This document shows, piece by piece, positions 49,893-59,542 of a stretch of 64,000 nt of DNA (the first letter of the stretch is position 1; the number at the start of each line of letters is the position of its first letter). Location of the stretch: the NCBI RefSeq assembly GCF_013184525.1, contig NZ_JAAOIZ010000005.1, positions 124,001 to 188,000 of the forward strand, written 5' to 3'. A program made the translations under genes and the position numbers. The DNA is from Chryseobacterium sp. LAM-KRS1. GTDB lineage: Bacteria > Bacteroidota > Bacteroidia > Flavobacteriales > Weeksellaceae. Below the pieces are notes generated by a model. That model saw nothing but the letters and a program-made list of their open reading frames with translations. It made no database searches and was not told the DNA's origin.

Positions 49893-52598
49893 TTACAACC
49901 AGGTATTGAATTTTCTGATAAACCAGTTTTTCACCCATTGAGTGAGCAGGCAATAACAAGTGAGTATACCTAACAGCCATGGGAAATAGCTTAATGGTAA
50001 TGGCTGCATCTTTAAAGCTGCTGCAAATGGTGAGAAAGGTATAGCAATCCCTATAATCATGATTAAAGTTGTTAAGGCAACTACCGGAGCGGTGGCCCAG
50101 CTTTGTATGAAAGGAATTTTCCTTGTCCGGATCATATGAATGATAAGGGTCTGCGATAGTAAACCTTCAATGAACCATCCGCTTTGAAACAGGGTCTGAT
50201 GTTCTGGTGTATTGGCTTTGAACACAAAATACATCACGGCAAATGTGGCGAAATCGAAAATAGAGCTTATAGGTCCTATAAAGAACATAAATTTAGCCAC
50301 TCCACCTGCATCCCATTTTTTTGGTGTTTCAAGGAATTCTTCATCCATTCTGTCCCAGGGAATAGAAATCTGGGAGATATCGTACAATAAATTCTGGATC
50401 AGCAAATGAACAGGCAGCATAGGAAGAAAAGGCAGAAATGCACTCGCTCCCAGCATACTGAACATATTCCCAAAATTACTGCTCGCAGTCATTTTAATAT
50501 ATTTGATAATATTCCCAAAGGTTCTTCGCCCGTAGATCACCCCTTTTCTGAGAACCATAAGGTCTTTTTCAAGAAGGATAATATCTGCGCTTTCTTTTGC
50601 CACATCCACTGCCGTATCTACACTGATCCCTACATCCGACTCTTTAAGGGCCGCTGCATCATTAATTCCATCTCCCATAAAGCCCACCGTATGTCCCTGA
50701 TCGCGTAAAATTCTTACAACCCTTACTTTTTGTAAAGGATTTAGTTTGGCAAATACAGAAACAGAATCCATTCGCTCTGCCAGAACTTCGTCTGATATTT
50801 CATCCAGATCCCTTCCGTTGATAATATGGTGAACCGGAATTCCTACATCTTTGCAAATTTTCCGGGTTACAATTTCATTATCACCGGTGAGTACTTTTAC
50901 CCCAACACCCAATTTATGTAAGGCTTCTATCGCCGGCTGAGCTGATGGCTTGGCAGGATCAAGAAAACCGATGAATCCGGTAAGGGTAAGATCTTTTTCA
51001 CTTTCCAATGTATAAGTAAGCGGATGAGAGGCATCAAATTCCCTGATGGCAACAAGGATCACCCGGAGTCCTTCCTCATTCATTTTTTTTGAAGTTTTCA
51101 GCACGATCTTACGCATGGCGTCGTCCATGGGAACGGCTTTATCATTTTCAATATGAATATTCCTGTTATCTCCCGGATCGAAAGTTTTACTGCATAGTTC
51201 CAGCATTTCTTCTACGGCTCCTTTGCAGATAAGGAGATGGTTTCCGTTGTGCATTTTAAGGATAACAGACATTCTGCGGCGCTGAAAATCAAATGGGATT
51301 TCATCTACCTTCAGGTATTGTTCTTCCACTTTTAAATAATCGTGAAGCTCAACATGCTCAAGAACAGCTTTGTCTAAAAGATTCTTTAGTCCTGTCTGGT
51401 GATAGCTGTTCAGATATGCCCATTTCAATACTTCGTCATCCTCTATTCCATGGACATTAAGGTGTTTTTCAAGGACAATTTTATCCAAAGTAAGGGTTCC
51501 GGTTTTATCTGTACACAGGATATCCATAGCACCGATATTCTGGATGGAATTCAGGCGCTTTACAATCACCTTACGTTTGCTCATGTTTACAGCTCCTTTT
51601 GCCAGGTTAGCTGTAACGATCATCGGAAGCATTTCCGGAGTTAATCCTACGGCAACGGCAATAGCAAACAACAGTGCCTCCAGCCAGTTTCCCTTTATAA
51701 GTCCGTTGACCAAAAAAATCACGGGAACCATAACCAGCATAAAACGGATCAATAGAAAGCTCACTTTATTGATTCCTTTATCAAAACTGGTTTCAGGACG
51801 CTCTCCAGTAATGGATTTACTGATGCTACCAAAATAGGTGTAGCCTCCGGTCACCACAATAACTGCCGTCGCTGAGCCGCTTACCACATTAGTTCCCATA
51901 AAGCACAGGTTATTAAGTTCTATGACCTGTTTAGTTTCTGCATCGCGGATCGGAAGATGGTTCTTTTCCACAGGTAATGCTTCGCCTGTAAGCATACTTT
52001 CGCTGACGAACAAATCTTTACTCTGTACAATCCTGCAATCCGCAGGAATCATATCTCCGGCAGACAGATAAATAATATCGCCCGGAACAAGCTCGCTGAT
52101 GGGTATTTCCTGTTTAGATTGAAATTTCCTGAGTACAGTAGCCGTTGTTTTTACCATGCTTTTCAACTTTTCAGCAGCAGCATTGCTCCTGTATTCCTGT
52201 ACGAAACGCAAGAGCGTACTGACCAGGATCATAACCGAAACCACGATTACCGTCTTAAAGTCACGTTCTTCTGCGGGAGGGAGCCATACATCAATGATAA
52301 AGGATACTGCAGCAATAGCCAGCAGAATATAGATAAAAGGGTTGGCAAAAGCTTTTAACAGCTGGATGTACCATTTGGGAGCTTTCTGATGTTGAATTTC
52401 ATTGTGTCCGAACATGGCTTTACGTTCATCAGCCGTTATCTTTGTTATACCTTCTTCACTGGTTTCCAGCATAGCATATACAAATTTATCATCCTGGCTG
52501 GATGCATTTTGCAGCTTGGTAATGGTTCCGATATTCATTCCGTCTGAATTGATTACAGAATGAAATGGGTTTTTAATTTTTTCTTTTAGTTTTATCAT
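49893..52598 (-). CDS. mgtA: Magnesium-translocating P-type ATPase
   Basis: A 901-residue type IIIB P-type ATPase that imports Mg2+ using ATP. The actuator motif is TGEAL (204-208), the phosphorylation site CTDKTGTLT has Asp364, and the hinge motif MGDGINDAAALKESDVGISV is intact. PEMLPMIV (helix 4) and NPFIYILL match MgtA/MgtB. Its length is normal. It lies 112 bp after mgtC on the same strand; that gap contains two hairpins. It is followed by RND genes. Confidence 0.93.
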   Translation of the reverse strand: MIKLKEKIKNPFHSVINSDGMNIGTITKLQNASSQDDKFVYAMLETSEEGITKITADERKAMFGHNEIQHQKAPKWYIQLLKAFANPFIYILLAIAAVSFIIDVWLPPAEERDFKTVIVVSVMILVSTLLRFVQEYRSNAAAEKLKSMVKTTATVLRKFQSKQEIPISELVPGDIIYLSAGDMIPADCRIVQSKDLFVSESMLTGEALPVEKNHLPIRDAETKQVIELNNLCFMGTNVVSGSATAVIVVTGGYTYFGSISKSITGERPETSFDKGINKVSFLLIRFMLVMVPVIFLVNGLIKGNWLEALLFAIAVAVGLTPEMLPMIVTANLAKGAVNMSKRKVIVKRLNSIQNIGAMDILCTDKTGTLTLDKIVLEKHLNVHGIEDDEVLKWAYLNSYHQTGLKNLLDKAVLEHVELHDYLKVEEQYLKVDEIPFDFQRRRMSVILKMHNGNHLLICKGAVEEMLELCSKTFDPGDNRNIHIENDKAVPMDDAMRKIVLKTSKKMNEEGLRVILVAIREFDASHPLTYTLESEKDLTLTGFIGFLDPAKPSAQPAIEALHKLGVGVKVLTGDNEIVTRKICKDVGIPVHHIINGRDLDEISDEVLAERMDSVSVFAKLNPLQKVRVVRILRDQGHTVGFMGDGINDAAALKESDVGISVDTAVDVAKESADIILLEKDLMVLRKGVIYGRRTFGNIIKYIKMTASSNFGNMFSMLGASAFLPFLPMLPVHLLIQNLLYDISQISIPWDRMDEEFLETPKKWDAGGVAKFMFFIGPISSIFDFATFAVMYFVFKANTPEHQTLFQSGWFIEGLLSQTLIIHMIRTRKIPFIQSWATAPVVALTTLIMIIGIAIPFSPFAAALKMQPLPLSYFPWLLGILTCYCLLTQWVKNWFIRKFNTWL

Positions 52599-52633
52599 GA
52601 CTCATGGTATTAATGAGTTAAAAAGGAACAGAA

Positions 52634-52688
52634 TATCCTGCATCACAGGATGGATGCATGTTTAGTAGATCATTACCCGAAAAGGTAA
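52634..52688 (-). promoter_or_regulatory. Two hairpins in the mgtA leader
   Basis: Two short inverted repeats lie in the 112-bp mgtC-mgtA gap: ATTACC/GGTAAT (52671-52688) and ATCCTG/CAGGAT (52634-52650). In other bacteria mgtA leaders sense Mg2+ or proline levels, but no known riboswitch consensus was recognised here. Confidence 0.3.
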
Positions 52689-52710
52689 TTTTGGGTTAAA
52701 GAGAGAGAGA

Positions 52711-53409
52711 TTATAATTCCGACTGGGTACCTATAATCTCCCAACTGACCTTATGTACTTTTTCCTCTATGGTAAGACGGCTTGCCGTACGTTCTATAAG
52801 GCTGTCCTGAGGCGTTGCAGTAACGATTACAGCGGTGATGATAACATTATCATCCACATCATCGCTTGACAGGGATTTCAGTAACAATTTTTCATCATTT
52901 CCCAGCATCTGCATGAGCAGTACACGGATATGGTTTTCCACTTCGGCCGTACATTTTATTGTAAAGAGATAGTCTGCCTGTACATTACCGGATTTTACGA
53001 AAGTGAATCTGTTTAGGTGAATACCTATAGGACGAAGGATAATGTGGGTGAACATAACGGTAACAGTAACTACCGCGGCTTCCATCTGAAGGCCCATTCC
53101 GCTAAGAGCACCTACAGCGGCAGAACACCATATGGTTGCTGCGGTATTCAATCCCTGTACATTGAGTCCGTCTTTCATGATAACTCCGGCACCGAGAAAG
53201 CCTATACCGCTTACAATATATGAAGCAATCCTTCCGGTAGCATCGCCACCGATTTTAATGGAAAGAAGAATGAAGGCCGTAGCACCCAGGGAAACCAGAG
53301 CATTGGTACGTAAACCCGCACTTTTCTGACGCCAATGTCTTTCGATACCGATGGCGGAACCTAATAACATTCCGCTTAAAAGTCTGATTGTAAATTCCAA
53401 TAATCCCAT
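52711..53409 (-). CDS. mgtC: MgtC/SapB family protein
   Basis: A 232-residue protein. Several transmembrane helices lie in the first ~140 residues, with the family motif GIERHWRQKSAGLRTNALVSLGA and IVSGIGFLGAGVIMKDGLNVQGLNTAATIWCSAAVG. A soluble C-terminal ACT-like domain follows (DYLFTIKCTAEVENHIRVLLMQML). MgtC proteins help survival in low Mg2+ and regulate membrane energetics. The start at 53409 (MGLLEFTIRLLSGM) is preferred to 53439. It lies between the sensor kinase and mgtA. Confidence 0.92.
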   Translation of the reverse strand: MGLLEFTIRLLSGMLLGSAIGIERHWRQKSAGLRTNALVSLGATAFILLSIKIGGDATGRIASYIVSGIGFLGAGVIMKDGLNVQGLNTAATIWCSAAVGALSGMGLQMEAAVVTVTVMFTHIILRPIGIHLNRFTFVKSGNVQADYLFTIKCTAEVENHIRVLLMQMLGNDEKLLLKSLSSDDVDDNVIITAVIVTATPQDSLIERTASRLTIEEKVHKVSWEIIGTQSEL

Positions 53410-53509
53410 GATTCCTCTTCTTTTATTTTGCTGGCACAAAGGTCTTTACAATCTGCCACAAACACGGTTAGAGAACCACTAGAAAAAAATTAGAATTTTA
53501 TTAGAAATT

Positions 53510-54880
53510 TTATAAATGCGGGAGCTCTACCGTGAAGGTTGTCCCTTTGTTTTTTTGCGAAGATACGGTGATGCTGCCTTTATGCAGATCAACTATTTTT
53601 TTGGTAAGAGGAAGCCCTATTCCGTTTCCATCCGCAAATTCTTTATTTTCACCTCGATGGAAAGGAGCAAAAATAAAGTTCATATCTGTTTCGGAAATAC
53701 CAATCCCAAGATCTGAAAATGTAAGGATAATCTTTTCATTACTGAATATAATGGAGACTGTGCTTTTATGGTCATCGGAGAATTTACATCCGTTTTCAAG
53801 AAGGTTTACAAATGCCACTTTTAAAAGATACTCATTTCCATTTACCGTAATCTGGTTTTCATCATCAATATCAGCTTTGAAATTGAGGTCAATCTTATAA
53901 TCATAGTTATAATTCTGAACCTGCTGTCGGGCATCCAGCAATATCTCATCGATCCTTACAGGTTTAAAGGAAATTTCCGTAGGATCATAACTTGCTTTGG
54001 CAAAATCCAGAAGGCTGTTTGATAAACGGACCAGTTTTTTGGAGTCGTCTAATACATTGCTGATCACTGTTTTATATTCGTCATTGGTCCTCTCCTTATT
54101 AATAGAAAGTTCCAGTTCGGTAATGATTGCGGCCAGAGGGGTTCTCAGTTCATGGGAAATATTGGAAACAAAATTTTTCTGGGCATCAAAAGAGCTTTCC
54201 AGACGATTGAGCATGTCATTAAAGGTATTGGCCAGTTGCGATAATTCATCCTTATTTCCTGTAGTTTCCAGTCTAAGATCGAGGTTTGTTGCTGAAATAT
54301 TCCGCGCTTTTTCCGTCATTTCATTTACGGGCTGAAATGCTTTTCTTGAGAAGATTCTTCCTGCCAGAAAAATGATGATGATTGAAAATATAAAAACAAT
54401 GACAATCGTTTTCAACAAATTATTTACTTTGCTGTATCCATATTGGTCATACGCTGCCGCCGTAACCAGATATTTTTGTCCCTGGTACGCATAAGTAACT
54501 CCAATCACCTGCCAGTTATCCTGATAAAACTGAATGTTTCCTTTGGAATTGATATCATCAAGCATTTTTGAGGTTTCCTTTACGAAATCAATATCCACTG
54601 CATCATGATATAAAAGCTGATGGTCTGTATTATAAATAGCTACTTCAACCTCATTCAGGGTTTTACGGTTATTGTGATAGATTTCCTGGAGGGTATGTTT
54701 GTCTACTTTAGCATTCAGGAACAGATTGGCTTTGGTGTAAGCTTCTTTTTTTAAAAGCGCATAAAATTCGGTTTCCCTGCTTTGGCTTGCGGAAAAATAG
54801 ATTACAAAAGCAAATACCAGCAAAATAGTTGCTGTAATAATGGTGAATAATATGGTAAGCCTGGTTTTGATTTGCATCAC
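53510..54880 (-). CDS. Sensor histidine kinase (CusS-like, HAMP)
   Basis: A 456-residue membrane kinase with two helices (about 8-28 and 155-177) flanking a periplasmic sensor of ~125 residues. A HAMP linker follows (RKAFQPVNEMTEKARNISATNLDLRL), then HisKA with the phospho-acceptor His in FVSNISHELRTPLAA, and an HATPase with N-box NLLENGCKFSD and G-boxes DLGIGIS and GNGIGLPLTKKI. It overlaps the response regulator gene by 4 bp. The start may be Met1 (54880) or Met2 (54877). The periplasmic sensor shows no obvious metal-binding cluster. Confidence 0.93.
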   Translation of the reverse strand: MMQIKTRLTILFTIITATILLVFAFVIYFSASQSRETEFYALLKKEAYTKANLFLNAKVDKHTLQEIYHNNRKTLNEVEVAIYNTDHQLLYHDAVDIDFVKETSKMLDDINSKGNIQFYQDNWQVIGVTYAYQGQKYLVTAAAYDQYGYSKVNNLLKTIVIVFIFSIIIIFLAGRIFSRKAFQPVNEMTEKARNISATNLDLRLETTGNKDELSQLANTFNDMLNRLESSFDAQKNFVSNISHELRTPLAAIITELELSINKERTNDEYKTVISNVLDDSKKLVRLSNSLLDFAKASYDPTEISFKPVRIDEILLDARQQVQNYNYDYKIDLNFKADIDDENQITVNGNEYLLKVAFVNLLENGCKFSDDHKSTVSIIFSNEKIILTFSDLGIGISETDMNFIFAPFHRGENKEFADGNGIGLPLTKKIVDLHKGSITVSSQKNKGTTFTVELPHL

Positions 54881-55557
54881 TCCAATTTAAGAATAAATCC
54901 CATACCGGATTTGGTATGGATGAGTTTCTGATCAAAATCTTTATCTATTTTCTTACGAAGGTAATTGATATATACATCGATAAAATTAGTTCCCGTATCA
55001 AAATGGGTATCCCATACTTTTTCGGCAATTTCTACTCTTGACAGCACTCTTTCCGGGTTGTGCAGCATGTATTCGAGCAGTTTGAATTCTTTCGGAGTGA
55101 GGTTGATATCCTTTGTATTCCTTTTAACGATCTTGGTATGAAGGTTCATTTCCAGGTCAGCGTAACGCAGGATAAATCCCGAATTCTGAGCAGCTTTGTT
55201 GTTGCGTTTCAGTAAAGCTCTTATTCTTACCAGTAATTCCCTCATTTCAAACGGTTTTACGAGATAGTCGTCTGCACCGGCATCAAAACCCTCTACCTTA
55301 TCGTCTGTTGTTCCCAATGCGGTAAGCATAATGATCGCAAGGTCAGGCTTGATCAGGCGTACTTCCCGGCAAAGGTCGATTCCATCCATTTTAGGAAGAA
55401 CGATATCCGTTATCACAAGATCGTAATCATTCTGTAAGGCTAATTTCTTTCCGGACAACCCGTCATAAGCCAGAGTTACCGTAAATCCCTGTTCTTCCAG
55501 ACCTCTTTGGGTAAGCTGGGCAACTCTCTGATCGTCTTCTATGATTAGGATATTCAT
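54877..55557 (-). CDS. OmpR-family response regulator
   Basis: A 226-residue regulator. The receiver has EDD near the start, phospho-acceptor Asp in DLVITDIVLPKMDG, Thr in MLTALGTTDD and Lys in VKPFEMREL. The C-terminal winged helix shows INLTPKEFKLLEYMLHNPERVLSR and NFIDVYINYLRKKIDKDF. It resembles CusR/CzcR-type regulators. It heads a same-strand run that continues through the kinase, mgtC, mgtA and the CusBAC genes. Confidence 0.94.
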   Translation of the reverse strand: MNILIIEDDQRVAQLTQRGLEEQGFTVTLAYDGLSGKKLALQNDYDLVITDIVLPKMDGIDLCREVRLIKPDLAIIMLTALGTTDDKVEGFDAGADDYLVKPFEMRELLVRIRALLKRNNKAAQNSGFILRYADLEMNLHTKIVKRNTKDINLTPKEFKLLEYMLHNPERVLSRVEIAEKVWDTHFDTGTNFIDVYINYLRKKIDKDFDQKLIHTKSGMGFILKLE

Positions 55558-55600
55558 GGATACAAAGATATCAAATATTGTTTCTTAAAATAAAAGGATT

Positions 55601-57448
55601 CTAATCGGAATATTCTTTCAGCAATTCTCTGTAGCTCATTAAAACGGTAGATTTTGATATGAAGCCGATAAAACGGTTTTGAGTATCCACAACAGGTAAA
55701 TTCCAAACCCCTGTTTCATCGAAAATCTGAATGATCTTCAAAGGCTCATCTTCGGGATGAATAACCGCCGGCGGAGCTTTCATAAGCTGCTGGATGGTGA
55801 ATGACGCATCTTTATCTCTGTTAAAAAGCAAAGGCCGGATATCGTCCAATGTTAGAATTCCTTTCAGCATTTTTTCATCATCCGTTATTGCAAATATGTT
55901 CTTTTTTCCATTTTTGATCAGTTCATACAAATCATTAATGGGAGCATCCTGGCTGATAGTCTGGGAGTCCCGGTCTATCAATTCTTTTGTACGAAGTGAA
56001 GACATCAGGTTTTTATCATGCTCATGGGTAAATATTTTGCCCTCATCAGCCATGTTTTTTAGCTCCGGAGATATCGGGGAAAACCATTTTGCCATTAAAT
56101 AAGACATTACAGAAACGATCATTAACGGAATGAACAGATCATATCCGAAACTGGATTCGGCAATAAGAAATATAGCCGTAAGAGGTGCATATAGTACGCC
56201 ACTCATCGCGCCTGCCATTCCTACAAGAACCAGATTGGTAACAGGAACATCCTCAAACCCTATTTGCTGGCAGATCATGGCAAAAAGAAAACCGACCGTA
56301 CCTCCCGCAAAAAGTGAAGGTGCAAAGTTCCCTCCGTTCCCTCCGCTGAAAATGGTAATAGAAGTCGCAAAAGCTTTTAACAGGCATATCAGGACCAGAA
56401 AAATAATAACCGTCCAGTTTCCGATTTCAAAGTATCTGAAAAGACTGTTTTCAATTATAAAATGGGTATTTCCATTGGTGAAATCCTTTACTGTTTCATA
56501 ACCTTCACCAAATAATGGAGGAAACAGGACGCAAAGTAAAGACAACGCAGCTCCTCCGATCATTGCCTTGCGGATGCGGGAAACTTTCAGTTCCTTAATA
56601 AAATGCTCTACTTTCTGGGAGATGATCACAAAATATCTGGCATATAAACCTGTAACAATACCTAATATCAGATAATACGGAACATTGTGGTAATTAAAAG
56701 ATTCTCTGGCGTGAAACCTGAAAAGGATATCCTCCTGAAGCAATATCCTGGATAAAAGACTTCCGCAGACCGCAGCAACTACAAGCGGAATAAAATCGGA
56801 AAAGACAACTCCCGTCAACAGGATCTCAAATGCGAACATTACTCCTGCTATCGGGGCATTGAATGCGGACGCAATACCTGCTGTTGCTCCTGCAGCTAAA
56901 AGCAAAGTTCTTTCTTTATATCCTAAACGATAGGTCTGCGCATAATTTGATCCTATGGCAGCACCGGTAACGGCGATAGGGCTTTCCAGCCCTGCAGATC
57001 CTCCCAATCCTACGGTAATGGCACTCTGCACAATCTGCGAGTACATTTTTACTGAAGAAACGATACTGGAGTTTTGAGCTATCTCATAAAGAATGGCGCC
57101 GATTCCTTTCCTGTCCTGCCCTTTAAATAAAGTAAGAACAATACTGGTGGTCAGTACAATTCCTAAAAAAGGAAAAACAATATAAAAAAGGATCTGATAT
57201 TCGAAATGGACTTTATTGACAATGAAATAATGGATGGTATGAACCAATGTTTTAAGGATCACACCTGCCAGTCCGGCAGTGCATCCAACTAGGATACCCG
57301 AAAGAATAAGAAACTGGCTGCGGCTGAGTCTGTTGCTTAGCCAATGAAGGACAAGTTCATAGCTGCGTACTTTCTCGAGACCATATTTCTGAAAATCTCT
57401 TTTAAACTTAAGAAAACTGAGGTATTTTCTTTTATTGTGAATCTTCAC
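55601..57448 (-). CDS. CLC chloride channel/antiporter with CBS domains
   Basis: A 615-residue CLC protein. The membrane part (about residues 30-455) shows the conserved GGSAGLESPIAVTGAAIG with the gating-type Glu, and FSGGNGGNFAPSLFAGGTVG. Two CBS modules follow (about 480-610), ending FDETGVWNLPVVDTQNRFIGFISKSTVL. Cytosolic CBS pairs often bind nucleotides and regulate gating. A perfect -7 element lies ~155 bases upstream. It precedes the OmpR gene by 43 bp on the same strand. Confidence 0.93.
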   Translation of the reverse strand: MKIHNKRKYLSFLKFKRDFQKYGLEKVRSYELVLHWLSNRLSRSQFLILSGILVGCTAGLAGVILKTLVHTIHYFIVNKVHFEYQILFYIVFPFLGIVLTTSIVLTLFKGQDRKGIGAILYEIAQNSSIVSSVKMYSQIVQSAITVGLGGSAGLESPIAVTGAAIGSNYAQTYRLGYKERTLLLAAGATAGIASAFNAPIAGVMFAFEILLTGVVFSDFIPLVVAAVCGSLLSRILLQEDILFRFHARESFNYHNVPYYLILGIVTGLYARYFVIISQKVEHFIKELKVSRIRKAMIGGAALSLLCVLFPPLFGEGYETVKDFTNGNTHFIIENSLFRYFEIGNWTVIIFLVLICLLKAFATSITIFSGGNGGNFAPSLFAGGTVGFLFAMICQQIGFEDVPVTNLVLVGMAGAMSGVLYAPLTAIFLIAESSFGYDLFIPLMIVSVMSYLMAKWFSPISPELKNMADEGKIFTHEHDKNLMSSLRTKELIDRDSQTISQDAPINDLYELIKNGKKNIFAITDDEKMLKGILTLDDIRPLLFNRDKDASFTIQQLMKAPPAVIHPEDEPLKIIQIFDETGVWNLPVVDTQNRFIGFISKSTVLMSYRELLKEYSD

Positions 57449-57782
57449 GTGTAATTATCGGGTATTTGAGTGTTTTTTACAAGTATTCTTCCATTGCTTT
57501 ACACAGATATTACCATGTAAAGAGGAAATTAATGTTATAAAAAGGGTTAATGATTAATGAGACTTTTCACAGTTTTTATTTAAAACTGATACTTGGGATA
57601 ACAAATATAAGGAAAAAAGAACACTTAGATTTTAGGAAACTTTAATTATCATGAGATGATCAGGATTGTTTTTTTAAGTTTGCCAGGAGTACCGCGATTT
57701 ATAAAGATTGCTAAATAAAAAAAAGTTTTTACTAGAACTCAATTTTTACAGTTTAGGAATTTTTTTAAACTTCAATTGATGT
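57449..57782. other. AT-rich intergenic region
   Basis: No gene is seen in about 334 bases. It contains the candidate CLC promoter (57602-57609). Nothing else was recognised. Confidence 0.5.
57602..57609 (-). promoter_or_regulatory. -7 promoter element for the CLC gene
   Basis: TATATTTG on the reverse strand is a perfect TAnnTTTG match, giving a leader of about 150 bases. No -33 TTG is seen. Confidence 0.4.
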
Positions 57783-58490
57783 TTATGTCACTCTTTTCCT
57801 ATTGCTTGCCAATACCCATTCATCTTTTTTACAAACCGGACAATCTCCTGCATTTCCCTGATTTTTTATTTCCGTTTGTCCACAGAAAGTACATGAATAA
57901 TATCCTTCTTCATCGATGTACTTTACGGTTTTTTTTAAAGAGTCCGGCATAATAGGAAGGCCATATTTTACCTGGGTATCTTCAAAATAAAATACGCTGA
58001 TTTCTCCTGAAATTTCTTCAATAGCTGTTTCGATCTGTCCCAGCTGTGATATGCCTTTTAATCTTAACTCTGCAAAAAATTCATCGCTTCCCAGATTTTC
58101 TTTTTTGAAGTTCTCAATAGCAAACTTTCCATTTTTAATAAGGCAGATAGAAGTTCCTTCAATGACTTTTTCAACGTTTTTGTATTTTCCGATCAGATAG
58201 GTAATGATGCTGTACATAATGATGATCACTAGGAAAACAATGATGGAAGAAATAATTCCGACATCTTTATTGAACATGGGGTCTCCGGCGGCAGAACCTA
58301 AACCGATAATGACAACAAGTTCAAAAATAGAGAGTTGTTTTACACCCCTTTTGCCTAAAACACGGAGGCCAATAATGATTGTCAGAAACATAATAGCCGT
58401 ACGAAGAATGATTTCAAGAATAAATGACCATTCCTCATGTCCCATTAGTAATTCTTTCCAGTTGAGTTCTAAGAGCAATATGGATATCAT
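57783..58490 (-). CDS. DUF421 (YetF-like) membrane protein with C-terminal zinc ribbon
   Basis: A ~235-residue protein. Three membrane helices lie in the first ~110 residues, followed by the DUF421/YetF soluble domain (VEKVIEGTSICLIKNGKFAIENFKKENLGSDEFFAELRLKGI). The last ~40 residues add a rubredoxin/zinc-ribbon-like knuckle pair, CTFCGQ and CPVCKKDEW, which is not part of the usual DUF421 architecture. Function is unknown. The frame extends to an ATG at 58529, but that codon lies inside a terminator stem. 58490 (MISILLLELNWKELLMG) is preferred, with 58442 also possible. Confidence 0.82.
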   Translation of the reverse strand: MISILLLELNWKELLMGHEEWSFILEIILRTAIMFLTIIIGLRVLGKRGVKQLSIFELVVIIGLGSAAGDPMFNKDVGIISSIIVFLVIIIMYSIITYLIGKYKNVEKVIEGTSICLIKNGKFAIENFKKENLGSDEFFAELRLKGISQLGQIETAIEEISGEISVFYFEDTQVKYGLPIMPDSLKKTVKYIDEEGYYSCTFCGQTEIKNQGNAGDCPVCKKDEWVLASNRKRVT

Positions 58491-58515
58491 AGAAATTAAT
58501 TTAGAATGAACATCC

Positions 58516-58551
58516 AAAAAATAAGCCATTTCAATAGGAAATGAAATGGCT
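58516..58551 (-). terminator. Terminator of the esterase gene
   Basis: Stem AGCCATTTCA/TGAAATGGCT (58524-58551) is followed on the reverse strand by TATTTTTT. It lies ~100 bases after the esterase stop and overlaps the farthest possible DUF421 start. Confidence 0.8.
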
Positions 58552-58648
58552 GTAAAAGATTAGTTTGCTTTATATAAGGCTTATTCCATACTTTATAGTA
58601 AGTGCGATTTCTTAGATTTTTGAAATCACTATCTCAAATTATTTTTGA

Positions 58649-59464
58649 TTATTTGTTATCAAAATATTTATTGAACAAAGCCACTTGATCTGATAATGAT
58701 CTGCTCCAGTATTCCGTAGTATGGCCGCCCAGTGATTCTGTGTATAGATGCTGGATTTTATTGGCTACGAGTTTTTCATGAAATTTCCTGTTCATCATGA
58801 TCATTTGCTGATCTTCAGTACCACAATCGAGAATATAGGTTTGGTTGGCGCCGATCATTTTCTCTATTTTACTGTCCGTAAGAAACTTTGGATCAAGCTT
58901 TTCCAAAGGGCCTAAAACCTCATTAACTTTGTATTGTTCGTAACCTTTTCCAATAGATTTAAGGTCTAAAGCTCCACATGAACTTCCCACAATCCCAAAA
59001 GTATCCTGATAAGTTACGCCGATGTTTACCGCACCATAGCCACCCATACTCCATCCTAAGATACCACGGTACTTTTTCTCTTTTTTTACAGGATAATTCT
59101 TATCGATATAGTCTACCAGCTCTTTTCCGATAAAAGTCTGATATTGTGAGTCTTTTTTCAAAGGGCTGTCTACATACCAACTGCTGTAATTGCCATCAGG
59201 TAGAACATAAATCGTGTTGTAAGTTTTGGCTTTGTCAAGCAGATTAGGCAGGTCTTCCTTTACCAGCCTGTCCGGATTCCCACTGAACCCGTGAAGAATA
59301 TAAACTGTTTTATACGTTTCTTTAGGCTTAATATCGGGTGTAATGATAATGGTTTTAATATTTTTGTTCATCCGTGGGCTGAAAATTTCTTTGTGGATGA
59401 GTTTTTGTGCGGGTGTAAGCCCGAAAGTGATCAATACCAGAAGCAGGTTTACCAAATTTTTCAT
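58649..59464 (-). CDS. Exported esterase (EstD/FGH-like alpha/beta hydrolase)
   Basis: A 271-residue protein with a signal peptide (MKNLVNLLLVLITFGLTPAQ). The alpha/beta hydrolase fold shows YKTVYILHGFSGNP (oxyanion region) and the nucleophile elbow GWSMGGYGAVN (Ser). Asp in YILDCGTEDQ and His in SLGGHTTEYW complete the triad. It resembles the putative esterase family that includes S-formylglutathione hydrolase and mycolyl transferases, but it is exported. The substrate is probably an ester in the periplasm. Confidence 0.88.
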   Translation of the reverse strand: MKNLVNLLLVLITFGLTPAQKLIHKEIFSPRMNKNIKTIIITPDIKPKETYKTVYILHGFSGNPDRLVKEDLPNLLDKAKTYNTIYVLPDGNYSSWYVDSPLKKDSQYQTFIGKELVDYIDKNYPVKKEKKYRGILGWSMGGYGAVNIGVTYQDTFGIVGSSCGALDLKSIGKGYEQYKVNEVLGPLEKLDPKFLTDSKIEKMIGANQTYILDCGTEDQQMIMMNRKFHEKLVANKIQHLYTESLGGHTTEYWSRSLSDQVALFNKYFDNK

Positions 59465-59542
59465 GCGCTAAAAATATTTAATTAAATAAGTAGTGATATT
59501 TTGAAATAGCATGGCAAAATTGTGCCAGATATATTCAAAAAG

